A DNA stretch of 64,000 bases from Fibrobacter sp. (GTDB taxonomy: Bacteria; Fibrobacterota; Fibrobacteria; Fibrobacterales; Fibrobacteraceae): assembly GCA_024398875.1 (NCBI GenBank), contig JAKSIJ010000001.1:124001-188000 (forward strand), written 5' to 3'. Numbering within the stretch: the first letter of the stretch is position 1; every line of letters starts with the position of its first letter. Under the pieces are notes generated by a model, which worked only from the letters and a program-made list of their open reading frames with translations, ran no database searches and was not told the DNA's origin. A program made the translations under genes and the position numbers. Positions 17,527-30,300 of this stretch are shown here, piece by piece.

Positions 17527-18221
17527 TCGTCATCCTCCACTTTCACGGGGAAGAAGTAGGCCGCAATGAGGGACGCCACCACAGAACAGATGATGATTGC
17601 AAAGCCGAAGGTGACTTTATTCAAGACAGGAGCGTACTTGAAGGCAAAACTGAGGGCCACCGCCATAAGGACCGCAATGAGCGTGGGCCGATGTTCCTTC
17701 ATGGGCGGCACGAAAATAGCGATGAACATGCCGTAGAGAGCGACGCCCAAGGCATTGGTCACAAAGGCCGGGAGGATTTCGCCGCAGATGGCGCCGGTCA
17801 TGGTGCCGCCTGTCCAGCCGATGTAGGGAAGCGTACAGAGACCGAGGAAATAGAGCGGGCGAATGCGACCCTTGCGGCTCATGGAAACGGCGTAGATTTC
17901 ATCCGTGATGCCCATGGCGAGAAGGAGTCGCTTTACCGTCCCGAAGGAGGGTTTCACCTTCTGCGAAAGAGATATGGCCATCAGTGAATAGCGAAGGTTG
18001 ATGAAGAAGGTGGCGATGGCCATCTCGATGAGAGTGCCCGCGGCATCATTCATGATTTGGAGCCCGGCGAACTGGCCAGCAGAAGTGATGTTTGTGGCGG
18101 AGATGAGCGTCACCCAAATCCAGGAGAGGAATTTGGAACCTGCAATACCAAAAGAGAAGGAGACGGCGAAGTAGCCGATTCCTATAGGGAGACCATCTCT
18201 TAAGCCTTTCAAATAAACCAC
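17523..18221 (-). CDS. azlC: Branched-chain amino acid exporter large subunit AzlC
   Basis: A protein of 232 residues with the AzlC pattern LRDGLPIGIGYFAVSFSFGI, then TNITSAGQFAGLQIM, FFINLRYSLMAISLSQK and GITDEIYAVS. It forms an inner-membrane export complex with AzlD. The start is GTG 18221, with TATATT ending 7 bases upstream and no SD, so it may be leaderless. It heads the minus-strand block that ends with the sigma-factor and TPR genes. Confidence 0.93.
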   Translation of the reverse strand: MVYLKGLRDGLPIGIGYFAVSFSFGIAGSKFLSWIWVTLISATNITSAGQFAGLQIMNDAAGTLIEMAIATFFINLRYSLMAISLSQKVKPSFGTVKRLLLAMGITDEIYAVSMSRKGRIRPLYFLGLCTLPYIGWTGGTMTGAICGEILPAFVTNALGVALYGMFIAIFVPPMKEHRPTLIAVLMAVALSFAFKYAPVLNKVTFGFAIIICSVVASLIAAYFFPVKVEDDE

Positions 18222-18228
18222 GGGGCCA

Positions 18229-18234
18229 AATATA
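18229..18234 (-). promoter_or_regulatory. -10 hexamer before azlC
   Basis: TATATT on the minus strand ends 7 bases before the GTG start of azlC. It lies directly downstream of the terminator hairpin of the giant gene. Confidence 0.45.
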
Positions 18235-18260
18235 GAAAAGCCCGCAGGCGTTTGCCTGCG
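18235..18260 (-). terminator. Terminator of the giant repeat-protein gene
   Basis: On the minus strand, CGCAGGC-AAAC-GCCTGCG is a perfect 7-bp stem followed by GG, C and four T. It lies about 50 bases after the giant gene's stop. The T-run is short, so strength is moderate. Confidence 0.5.
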
Positions 18261-18312
18261 AACTTTAAATCTTAATATAGTGCTGTGTCGCGCGATACTA
18301 GCGCGGGGCTAG

Positions 18313-21300
18313 TTAGCGCACGTTGACGCGGTTCACCTGGTTGTTCACGCGGACCACATAGCTGCCGGCCTTTGCCAGGTCAACGCGCGTGGTGCCGTTT
18401 TCAACAATACCCTGAGCAACCATGCGGCCGCTCATGTCGAACACGGCAATCTTTGCGCCCATCTTGGCACCGCTGATTTCAAGTGTGCGGCCAGAGACCA
18501 TCACATGGAAGTTTGCGATAGCGCGATGGTTGATGCCTGTCTTCTCGGTGTATTCAGCCGTGTAAACGCCGTTCTTTTCAACCCACTTGCTGAAGGTGTA
18601 GGTCACGCCAGATTCGTCATAATCTGCAGGACGCACACCAGCAAGCGTTCTCTCGATGGCATTCACCACGTCTTCATCGTAAATCACAGAAATCACACCA
18701 GATTCATCGCGAGTGCTGTAACGCAAATCCTTCTGGAACATCGGATAGAGAACCTTCTTACCAACGTCCTTCTTCGTGATTTCCTTTGTACGTTCACCGA
18801 TAAAGCCTTCGTCCGCATACCAGCCCATGAACATCCAGTCCTTATCACCCTTGATGCTTGCCGTGGGAAGCACGGTGCCGACACCATAAGTGTAAGTCTT
18901 GATTTCCTTGGACAGAGCGGCAGCCTTAGGCATCATGTAGACAATCTTGTATTCGCGACCTGTGGGCTTGAATACCGGCGTCACCTTGCCTGTTTCCATA
19001 TCGTATTCATACTTCTCGAACTCGTAAGAATACTTGGAATCGGCAGGCTTTGTAGGATCCTTAATGCCAGCGTCACGGATGGCTTCCGTCACCTTGTTGT
19101 CCACGCTATCCTTGGAATCGTTATTGTCGATGACAACCGTGATGGTGGTGTCGGCAATTTCAACATCCAGTTCCTTCGTGAAGAACGGATAGATGGCGGT
19201 GTCGCCGTAGACGTCAGCGCCAATAGTCTTGATGGCATCGCCCTGGCCATTTTCGTTATCGAACCAGCCCTGGAATTCCCAAGTAGAGTCAACCTTGCCC
19301 GTCTTGGTGTCAACAACGTTGGCCGTCGGCAGGATGGTTTCTTCGCCATACTTGTGAGTAATGGTGGTGTCGCCAGTCTTCGGGTCTACCGTGCAGCCGT
19401 TGGAATTCGTGCAATCCAGCTTGATGCTATCCGGCAGGTTGATAACCACGTCGTAGGTGATGGCGGTAGAATCGAAGATTGCTTCGCAGAGGTACTTGTC
19501 TTCCTTCAGCTCGCATTCGTATTCACCGCTATAGGTGTATTCATACGGTTCCTTCACATAGCTTTCCGGATTCGGCTTGATAGGCGGATTGCTGTTTTCA
19601 GCAGCTTCCTTCACCTTAGCCTCGATGCTATCTTTCGTGTCGTTGTTGTCAATGACCACAGGAATTGTGGTAGAATCGCCAATCACAACTTCGATAGTCT
19701 TTTCGAAGAACGGATAGATGACTACAGGATCCGTTTCGGCGGCATCAATCTTCGTCACCTCAGGTTCGATGCCGTCCTCATTTTCAAACCAGCCCTGGAA
19801 ATGCCATGTCGTGTCAACTGCACCGGTAGTCACATCCACAATCACAGCACCCGGCAGCGGAGAAGTTTCTTCGCCATAGGTGTGATCGATGGACTTGCCA
19901 TCTTCCGTGCAGTTTTCAGCGCCAGTTGCGCCTTCGGTGCAAACCAGCTGTACAGAATCAGCCAGAACAACGGTAACAACAGGACTGATGGTGAATACAC
20001 CATTCGTGAAGCTTACAGTATAGTTGCCCTGAATTGCGTCGCCGCTAGCGGTAATCACATACTTGCCAGCAGTTTCGCCAGTGGCACGGGCGAGCGTGTA
20101 TTCGACCTTGTCGTCACCGACGAGGCCGTCAACATTCGCGGTGAACGTCGGATCGATTTCGCCGAACACCTTCTGGTTGTCGTTGGCAGCGACAGTCACA
20201 GCCTTCTTCTCAATGGCGACGGTGTAGCTGTCTTCGACCATCTGGTAATTGCTATTCACAGCCTTCACCTTCACGTCAACAGTATCGGCGTCAGTGAATG
20301 TCGGGACATCTGTCGTCCAAGTGGTTCCGTCGTCAACGCTGTAGCTGACTGTGGAGCCTTCGGTGACGCTCGGCGTCGCCGTGCCGCTATGAGCAACACC
20401 GTCATAGGTGCCAGTATAGCCTGCAACAACGAGTGTCATCGTAGCCGGGGTAATCGTCACCGTGGCGGAGCCCTTCACATCAGTATAGCCTTCCTGAGAA
20501 GCCTTATAGTAAACCGTGTACTCACCCGCATCAGCGTAAGTGAGGGTGGCAACATAAGAACCATTTTCAGCGTCGCTATATGTTACAGTAGCGCCTTCCG
20601 GAGCGGTAACGGTAATGCCGTGAGCATTGCCATCGTAGACGCCCTCATAGCCTGTAGCCTGGACATCCATATTCCAGCTGGCAGTAATCGTGAGGTTTTC
20701 CGCAGGCATGGTGTCCGGGATTTCCTTATCCCAACCAGCGAACAGGTAACCCATCCTGGCCGGATTTTCCGGAGCCGTCACCGCGGTACCATAGTTCTGG
20801 GTAATCGGAGCAACTTCAGACCCACCCTTCGTATCGAAGGTAATGGTGTACTGGTTCACAGTCCACTTCGCATAGAGATGGGCTCCGTGCAAAGGCATGG
20901 TCGTGGATTCAAACTTATTTTGGAAATCCACATCATCCGTAAACCAGCCATCAAATGTGTAGCCTTCCCATTCCGGGGTAGGAATTGAAATTTCCGTCTC
21001 ATAACCAGCAGCAAGGTCTGGTACATCCGGACCACCATTGCTATGGAACTTGATGACATAGGTGGTGGGAGTCCACTTGGCATACAGGTTCACCTTGCCT
21101 GTAGAACCCTTCGGGATGGTTTTGATTACATCGCCGTCAAACAGGCGGTTGCCATACCAGCCTTTGAAGTCATAACCTGTCCTTTTCGGGGCCACAAGGG
21201 TGATGGTCTCCGTCTCAATGGTGTAGGAGGCAGGGTTGGAAAGATCGTCCTTGCCACCATTCAAGAAGTAGGCAATGTCATACACGATTGCAGTCCACTT

Positions 21301-24300
21301 CGCATAGAGATGGGCTCCGTGCAAAGGCATGGTCGTGGATTCAAACTTATTTTGGAAATCCACATCATCCGTAAACCAGCCATCAAATGTGTAGCCTTCC
21401 CATTCCGGGGTAGGAATTGAAATTTCCGTCTCATAACCAGCAGCAAGGTCTGGTACATCCGGACCACCATTGCTATGGAACTTGATGACATAGGTGGTGG
21501 GAGTCCACTTGGCATACAGGTTCACCTTGCCTGTAGAACCCTTCGGGATGGTTTTGATTACATCGCCGTCAAACAGGCGGTTGCCATACCAGCCTTTGAA
21601 GTCATAACCTGTCCTTGTCGGGGCCACAAGGGTGATGGTCTCCGTTTCAATGGTGTAGGAGGCAGGGTTGGAAAGATCGTCCTCGCCGCCATTCAGGAAA
21701 TAGGCAATGTCATACACGACTGCAGTCCACTTGGCGTAGAGATGGGCTCCGTGCAAAGGCATGGTCGTGGATTCAAACTTATTTTGGAAATCCACATCAT
21801 CCGTAAACCAGCCATCAAATGTGTAGCCTTCCCATTCCGGGGTAGGAATTGAAATTTCCGTCTCATAACCAGCAGCAAGGTCTGGTACATCCGGACCACC
21901 ATTGCTATGGAACTTGATGACATAGGTGGTGGGAGTCCACTTGGCATACAGGTTCACCTTGCCTGTAGAACCCTTCGGGATGGTTTTGATTACATCGCCG
22001 TCAAACAGGCGGTTGCCATACCAGCCTTTGAAGTCATAACCTGTCCTTGTCGGGGCCACAAGGGTGATGGTCTCCGTTTCAATGGTGTAGGAGGCAGGGT
22101 TGGAGAGATCGTCCTCGCCACCATTCAGGAAGTAGGCAATTTCATACACGATTGCAGTCCACTTCGCGTAGAGAGTCGTATTCGCGGTCACGGCGCTATT
22201 GAAGTCATAGGCACTGACAAAGGTGCCGTCATCCGTAAACCAGCCATCAAACGTGTAACCCGTTTCCGATGGATCTTCAGGAGCGGTAGCCTTTTCGCCA
22301 GTAAGCACTTCCTGTCTGTCCACCTGCGTGCCATGACCGTTCATCACGAACGTCACCACAGGATCAACAGTGAGGGTGCCGTTGACCAGCGTAAAGTCGT
22401 AGTTGTCATCGCTAGCAGGGCTATTCATGCTGACAGTAAACGTATTCTCGCTGGAGCCAGCCTCCGTCTGGGATCCAGTGAAGGTATACTTCGGGGTTTC
22501 ACCATTTGCGAAGGAGCCATCAACGGTGATTCCATCGTTCGTCAGGGCCATGCCGTCATAGAATTTCTGGGCGGAGCCAGAAGTGAGCTTCACTGCACGC
22601 TTTGCGATGGCAACAGCATAGTCATCCGTTACTGTTTCATAGTTGTCGTTTTCAGCCTTCACCTTCACGTCAACAGTACCGGCATTAGTGAATGTCGGGA
22701 CATCTGTCGTCCAAGTGGTTCCATTGTCAACGCTGTAGCTGATAGTCGTGCCAGTCGTCACACTCGGAGTTGCCGTACCGCTATGAGCGATGCCGTCATA
22801 GGTGCCGGTATAGCCAGCAACAACGAGCGTCATCGTAGCCGGTGTAATCGTCACCGTGGCAGAACCCTTCACATCAGCGTAGCCTTCCTGAGAAGCCTTA
22901 TAGTAAACCGTGTACGTTCCCACATCGGCGTAAGTGAGGGCGGCGACATAAGAACCATCTTCAGCGTCGCTATATGTTACAGTAGCGCCTTCCGGAGCGG
23001 TAACGGTAATGCCGTGAGCATTGCCATCGTAGACGCCCGTATAGCCTGTAGCCTTGACATCCATATTCCAGTTGGCAGAAATCGTGATGTTTTCCGCAGG
23101 CATTACGGCCGGAATTTCCTTGTCCCAGCCAGCGAACAGGTAGTCCGTCCTGGTCGGATCTTCCGGAGCCGTCACAGCAGTGTTGTAATCCTGCGTAATG
23201 GCATCAATAGCACTGCCGCCCTTCGTATCGAAGGTAATGGTGTACTGGGTGATGGTCCACTTGGGATAGAAATTCATGTTCTTTGCAGGAACATTCATCG
23301 GGAACGTCTGGACACTCTCGCAAGTTTGTGCATCGGCGCACCAGCCTACGAATGTATAGCCCGTCTTGGTCGGAACAGTGGGAGCCTTGACCTTGAAGTT
23401 TTCAGATTCGTCATAGCCATAGTACAACGGCTGTGCATCCCACTGTTCCCATCCCGATTCACCTTCGGTATAGAACGTGAACGTGAATTCGTTATGCTCA
23501 ACACGAACTTCAACAATAGTAGATCCATCTCTAGCGATTTTGTCTGTGAAGTAGGATTTATTATGTTCTTGGCCATTGATGTACACAAGCTCATAACTGT
23601 AGCCGTCGCCGAAATTCTTCCATGAGATGTGGTCTATTATAAGTGCATCGGCAGGGCCTTGGAGAATTTCTTCAGCCATGGTTTTTTCCACCGTACCAGT
23701 CAAACCGTAAAGTTTATACACTACCTTAAAGTCAACATTCTTGGGAGACCATTTTGCAACAATCGTCGTATCGCCAGTAGAACCCTTCGCAATACCCGTC
23801 ACCTTATCTTCGCCAATGTACCAGCCATCGAAATTATAGCCGGTGCTATCAGACGGATTCACAAGAACGATTGCATCTTCCACAGTGTACGTAGCCGGGT
23901 TTTCATGGGTCATATCACCCAGACCCTCATAAGCAATTTCGTATGTAATAACACTCCACTTGGCATAGAACTTCTTGTTACCGAAGGACCCCGCAGCAAC
24001 CTTCGTCACCGCAGAGCCACTGAGGCCTTCGTTGTCGAACCAACCACCGAAATCATAACCAGTACGCGTCGGAGTAGGCAGCATAACATCTGCGCTTTCG
24101 ATAGTGTAACTGGAACTGGATATAGCATTGCCGCCATTGGTTTCGTAGACGATGTCGTACGTCAGCAAAGCCCAGTTTGCATTGAGCGTCACGGCCTTTG
24201 CCGGCATAGTGAAGGAGTAGTCGTCAGCCAGATCGACATCGCTCGTTGTCCAACCAGTGAAATCGTAACCATCCTTTGTCGGAGCTGTCGTCGGTGCACT

Positions 24301-27300
24301 GACCTTCGCATCATAGGCAACGGAGGAAGAACTGAAGGTTTCTTCGCCGTTTTTCCAAGCCACATCGTAATGGTTGATGGAGTAAGAGCCCGTCACCTCG
24401 ACCGCATTGTCAGGCATAGTCGCGGGCAATCCGCTCCAGCCACTGAACGTATAGCCTTCCTTGGTCATATCCGTCGTAATGAGAGAAAGCTCCGTTCCAT
24501 AAGCAACATTCTCCGTCACATTAAAGGCGTCGTCAGCAAAATAGCTGCCGGTCACCTTGTACGTAATAGAATACTTGTGCACGGTGGAAGTCGCAGTAAG
24601 TTCCACATCGGCAGCAGGCATCGCAAACTTGCCATCCGTAATTGTCACAGATGACGTCCAATCAGAAATGTCGTAGCCAGTCTTGGTTTCCGGTTCACGA
24701 ACAGTAACCTCTGTTCCATAGGTGTAAGTTTCTGGGTCGCCTACCTGGTCATCATCAAGCTTATACTTCACGAAATACTTGTAAGCGCCGGAAATATTCA
24801 CGGCCTTGGCCGGCATCACAAACTTGTGTCCACCAGTCACAGCTTCGAAGGTGACGCCTTCCGTCTCCATGACCCAGCCGGCAAATTCATGGTCATCCTT
24901 TGTGGCAGAATCAAGAACCGTAATCTCCGTTCCTTCCAAAACTGCAGAACGGGTTTCAATGTCAACGCCATCCAACGTGAATGTCAAGCTGAAAGCGCCC
25001 GTCCACTTTGCAAACAGTTCCATGGACTCCGTAACCGGGTCGTCAAAGTTCCAACTCTGAGTGCATGCGGCATCCTTGAACCAACCACCAAAGATATAGT
25101 TCTGAGCCATGGGTGCAGTCGGCTCGACGGCCTTTTCATTCTTATCCAGCAACTGACTTGCCGGAGCAGTTCCGTGGCCCTGGACGTTGAAGGACACGAC
25201 AAGCTGTTCAGTCCAGAGAGCCTTAAAGGTAGCGTCCTCAGCAGGCATCGTGGAAACTTCTGGAGTCCAACCTGTAAAGGTGAAGCCTTCCTTCGTGACA
25301 ACCGGAGCCACCAATTCCGTTCCATAGGCAACCTGGCCGGCGGCAGTATAGGCATCTTCTGCGCTAGTAATGGTTCCGCCATCCGTATCCCAAGTCAACG
25401 TATACTTGTTCGGTACCGGCGTGAACTTGGCTATATAAGTCTGCGAACCTTCAACTGTAGCGGGAACGGCGGGATCCCACTTGTCAAATTCATAGGTATA
25501 CTCATCTGTCGCTTCGCGAGTAGGATTGCTCGGTGCTTCGAGGGCGTCTCCGTAGTGGAAATCTTCCTTGTCAAAAAGAACCACATTGGCATCGGTCTTG
25601 AAGGCAATATGGTAATTCTTGTATGTCGGAGTGTAGGTGGCCTTATAAGTGGCCACACCCGTCACAGCGGCAAGTTCCGGAGACCAGCCTGCAAATGCAT
25701 AGGTGTAGGTATTGTCCTCGGCCTTGGTGGGAGTCTCGGGAATTTCAATGTCAGCGACCGCAGTACCATAGTCATAGTCCTTAGAGGCCAAAACGGTTTC
25801 GCCGTCCTCATCCACGAAAGTCACCATGTACTTTTTCACTGTCCACTTGGCGTAAAGTGTCGTATTCGCAGTCACTTCAGTGTCAAAATCGTAGGCATTC
25901 GCGAAGGTGCCGTCGTCCGTGAACCATCCGCCGAAGGTGTATCCCTCTGTGGAAGGTTCGGCAGGTTCAGAGGCCTTTTCACCAGTGAGCACGTTCTGCG
26001 CAGTCACCTGAGTGCCGTGACCGTTCATCACGAACGTCACCACAGGATCCACTATCAACTTGCCCTTCTCAAGGGTCACTTCGTAGTTGCCGACCTTGGC
26101 GCTAGAGGCGCTGGACGTTGCACTGTAAGTAAATTCGTTGTCGCTTTCACCGACATCGGTCTGGCTTCCGGTCACATTATACTGGAAACTTTCACCATCT
26201 GCATAGGAGCCTTCGCTAACGGTAACGGCGCCAGCCGTGAGGGCAGTGCCATCGTAGAACTTGCGGGCAGAGGCAGAAACAAGCGTAATGGCGCGTTTCG
26301 TCACCTTGAGTACGTAGGTATTCGTTGCGGTCGTGTAGTTCGCATTCTCGGCTTTCACGTTGACAGAGATTTCGCCGACATTGGTGATCGTCGGGACAGT
26401 CGCGGACCAGTTCGTGCCTCCATCCGTGCTGTAGCTGACGGTCGTGCCTTCCGTGACGCTGGCAGTCGCCGCTACACCATGTGTTTCTCCGTCATAGGCA
26501 CCTTCGTAGTTCGTGCCGGCGACAGTGAATGAGGCTGGGGCAATAGTAAACTTTCCAGTCTTGAACGTTACGGAGTAATTGCCCTGCGTAGCGGCGCCGG
26601 ATGCGGTGATAGTGTATTCGCCGACGTTCTCGCCAGTTGCGCGGGAGAGCGTGTATTCCACCTTGTCTTCGCCGACAGTTCCCGTCACCGTCGCGGTGAG
26701 CGTCGGATCAGTTCCGCCATAAGTCTTCTGCTTGTCATCGGCGGTCACGGTCACGGCGGCCGGAATCACTTCGAGCGTTCCGAGCGTGGAGGAAATCTTG
26801 TAGTTGGCAAGTTTCGCGGTACCCCAGTTCATGGTGAACGTATTCTGGCTCGTGCCCACGTCGGTCTGGGCGCCGGTGAGTGTAATCGTCGCCGTTTCGT
26901 CGTTCACGAGGCCGCTCTTGATGGAGCCGCTAGCGGTGAGCGCTTCGCCGTTGTAGGCGCGCTTCGCGCTTTCCGTCTCGACGACAATCGTCGCCTGCGC
27001 GATGGAGAACGCCTTCGTCAGGCCGGACTCCGGAAGCGCGTAGTTGGAGTTGTCCAATGCGGTCGCAGTCGCGGTATAGTTGCCCACATCCGTGCCTGCG
27101 CCATCGATAGTCACAGTACATTCGTCGCCATCGACGAGGTTCGAGACAGTCGCCGTCGGAACCTGCGCCACGCCCGTGTAGGTGAATTCGGCAGAACCCC
27201 AGGCAAGAGTCGCGACCTTCGGATTGATGGTTACATAGCCATCTTCAGCAATTTCAAAAGTCACCTTGCTGAAGTTAGCGTCCGTGCTGGAGAACTTGGT

Positions 27301-30300
27301 TTCATCCAAGTTCATTGCCACAGTACCAACATTCTTGGCCGTGACACTCGACGTGCCATCGTAAGAAACAGAGCCCTTATCAAACCCCTTGTTGCTGGCA
27401 GAAATTTCGTAACCCGTGGCGGTCTTTTCCGTTCCATCATAAGTTTCGGTAACGCCGTGACCCGTAATCGTCACAACCACTTCAGCACGGAGGACTTCCA
27501 AGTAACCATCCGTCACATCGAATGTAGCTGTGATGTTTGCGTCATCGTAGGAGAAGTCGGTCGGCTTGAGGCCCATAAACGTCTTGCCGGCATTTGTCCG
27601 TGCTACGACTGTAGAACCGCTAAACTTGACTTTTGATCTATCGAAGAGGGGACTTTCGCTGTTCATCGTGTAACCGCTAGTTTTCCACTCTCCGCCATTG
27701 AACTTGATGGATAAAGTGGAGCCCTCAACCTTCACGGTAATGGCTGCCTCGTTGATGGTAAGCGTTGCAGAGCCTTCAGCCGTATTGCTGTAGTTCGGGT
27801 TCGTGGCACGCACGTTCACGGTGTAGGTGCCGGCGGCAACCTTCGTGAGGCTCGCGAGAGTCGCCGTCCATTCCGCATCACCATCAAATTGGTACTCGAT
27901 TGCCGTCGTTCCCGTCACGGCATTCGTCGTAGCGGCAGTCGACAACGCATGAGCAGCCGCATCGTAAGTGAACGTTGCGCCGTCAAACTTAGAAATAGCC
28001 AAATCTGCAGCCTGATTGATGGTCACCGTAGAGGAGCCCTTCACATCGGCATAGCCCGTCTGGCTCGCCTTATAGTAAACCGTATAAGCACCGGCTTCCG
28101 TATAGGTGATTGCATCGCCATAAGTGCCGTCCGCAGCCGTGCTGTAGGTTACCGTTGCGCCCGCAGGAGCGGTAACAGTAATGCCGTGAGGCTCGCCATC
28201 GTAAGTTCCCGTGAAGGCCGTAGCCTGCACAGCCATATCCCACTTGGCATACAATGTCGCACCGTTCAGAGGCATCGTGGAGAATGTGAACTCATTCGCA
28301 AACGTTCCGTTGTCTGTAAACCAGCCAACGAACGTGTAACCATCTCTTGTCGGAGCAGCCGGAGCGGCAACCGTGGCACCATAGTCGGCGACGATCGGGG
28401 AGACTTCGCTGCCGCCGTTGCTGTTGAACGAAATCGTGTACTGGTTCGGAGCCCATGTAGCCGTCAGTGTCAAATTATTGGCCGGCATAGTTGTCGGAGC
28501 TTCAGGACTCCAGCCCTGGAATCCATAGCCTTCCTTCTCCATCTCAGGAATTTCAAGAGTCGTTCCGTAAGGAACCTGGCCAGCAGCAGTGTATGCGCTC
28601 TTTGCCGTACCGCCGGCAAAATCCCAAGTCAAGGTGTAGGAGACCGGCGTCGGCGTAAACTGCGCCGTGTAGGTCGCCGTTCCAGTGACTTCGGTGATTG
28701 TCTGGCTCCAACCCGCAAAGGCGTAAGTGTACTGTGCGTCTGCGGCCTTGGTAGGTGTCGCAGCGGAATACACAGGAATTGCGCCATACAAGAAATCGCT
28801 TTCCTGAAGCAGTGCGTTGTCATAGTTCACGAAGGTGATGGTGTAAGCAATGCGCTTGATGTACACGCTCAAAGCGAGGCTTCCGTCAGCTGCGACAGTT
28901 CCCGTAAGCGTAGATTTTCCATCATCTAGTTCAAAGCCCGTATCAAAGGATTCAGGAGTTGCATCCGCCGTGGATTCAGTGAAGCCCTTCTTCGTTACCG
29001 TAGAGCACTTGCTTTCATCATAAGTGCTATCGGTTTCCATGGTGCAGGTCTTCACCGTGTAATTCACTTCTGCCGGAGTCCACTTAGCATACAGCGTGTA
29101 AGTCTTGGCAGGCATGGTGGCAGGAATCGTTACGGCAGTGCCAGAAAGATCCTGATTTTCGAACCAACCGTCGAACGTGTAGCCCGTCTTTGTGGGATTA
29201 GCGCGAGTCTGAATCGTAGTACCGTATTCCTGAGTAATCGGGCTCGCGCCTGTTCCGAGCGTACCGCCATTGGCATTCAACGTGATGGTGTACTGGTTCA
29301 CTTGCCATACAGCGTAAATCGTCACACCCTCGGTGCTATTCATGGTGCCGAGATTTTCAGCAGCGGCAGTAGCATCGGACGTAAGAGCCCAGCCTTTGAA
29401 TGCGTAGCCTTCACGAGTGGGTTCCGTAATGTCCGTAGCGGTAATCGCGGCATCATAGGCAACCTGCTTCGTCGCTGTCGTCACGCCCTCGCTAAATTCA
29501 CCACCATTGGCATTGAAGGTTGCCGTGTAGCTGTTGACTTCATATTCCGCATCAACAACAACAGCTTCATCAATCATGGTAAATGTTGCGTTATTTGCAC
29601 TCCATTCCACCTGACTGCTGTTCCACTGTTTAAAGGTATAGCCTGTTTTTGTGGGCGCGGCTGGAGGAGTCACTGTCGCATGGTATTCCGCGGAAGAGGA
29701 TGACCAAACTTCGCCATCAACCCTATACTGGACAGTATGAGAATTAATAGTCCATACTGGATAAAGTGTAATAGCAGCATCTATCGTATATGAGCCACCA
29801 AGAGCGTAGGCCTGAGCGCCACCATCTGTGGTAGCCCAACCCGTCTGCGTATAGCCCGTGCGAGTGAACGTCTTATCGCTCAAGGTATAAGCAACACCAT
29901 AAGTCTTGGTGCCAGCAGGAATGGAACCCGTGCCATTTGCACCCTTGTTATAGGTAATGATGTATGTCGAAGGCGAATAGGTAACAATTACATTGATATC
30001 GCTCGTGCCCATGATTCCAGAAACAACAGTTTTGTCGGGAGTATAGCCCGTTACTTCAGGGGTAGTTATGCTATATGTTTCACCCGGCTTCTTGCTTGTG
30101 GTAGTGGTATCCGTCTTAGATCCGTCCGAATACGTATAGATAACAGTCACTGTATGCCGCCTAAAACCATTGGGCATTGGGACCCCATCCACAATATCCC
30201 ATGGATCTCCCAGTTTGTCCATAACCAACTCAGAAATCAAATCCGCAGTAGTTTTCCCGGAATTAGTTTTTTCACCAGTAATTGTTCCTTGGTTATTACC

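Noticed and set aside
20859-22154. Regular repeats considered as a CRISPR array
   Set aside because: Units are 432 bp, wholly coding, and without unique spacers.
18505-23625. Long open frames on the plus strand opposite the giant repeat gene (for example 18505-20988 and 21907-23625)
   Set aside because: They are antisense to a protein with signal peptide, known repeat domains and a sorting tail. Their own translations are Arg/His/Ile-rich and match no family. Repetition of the sense codons explains the lack of stops.
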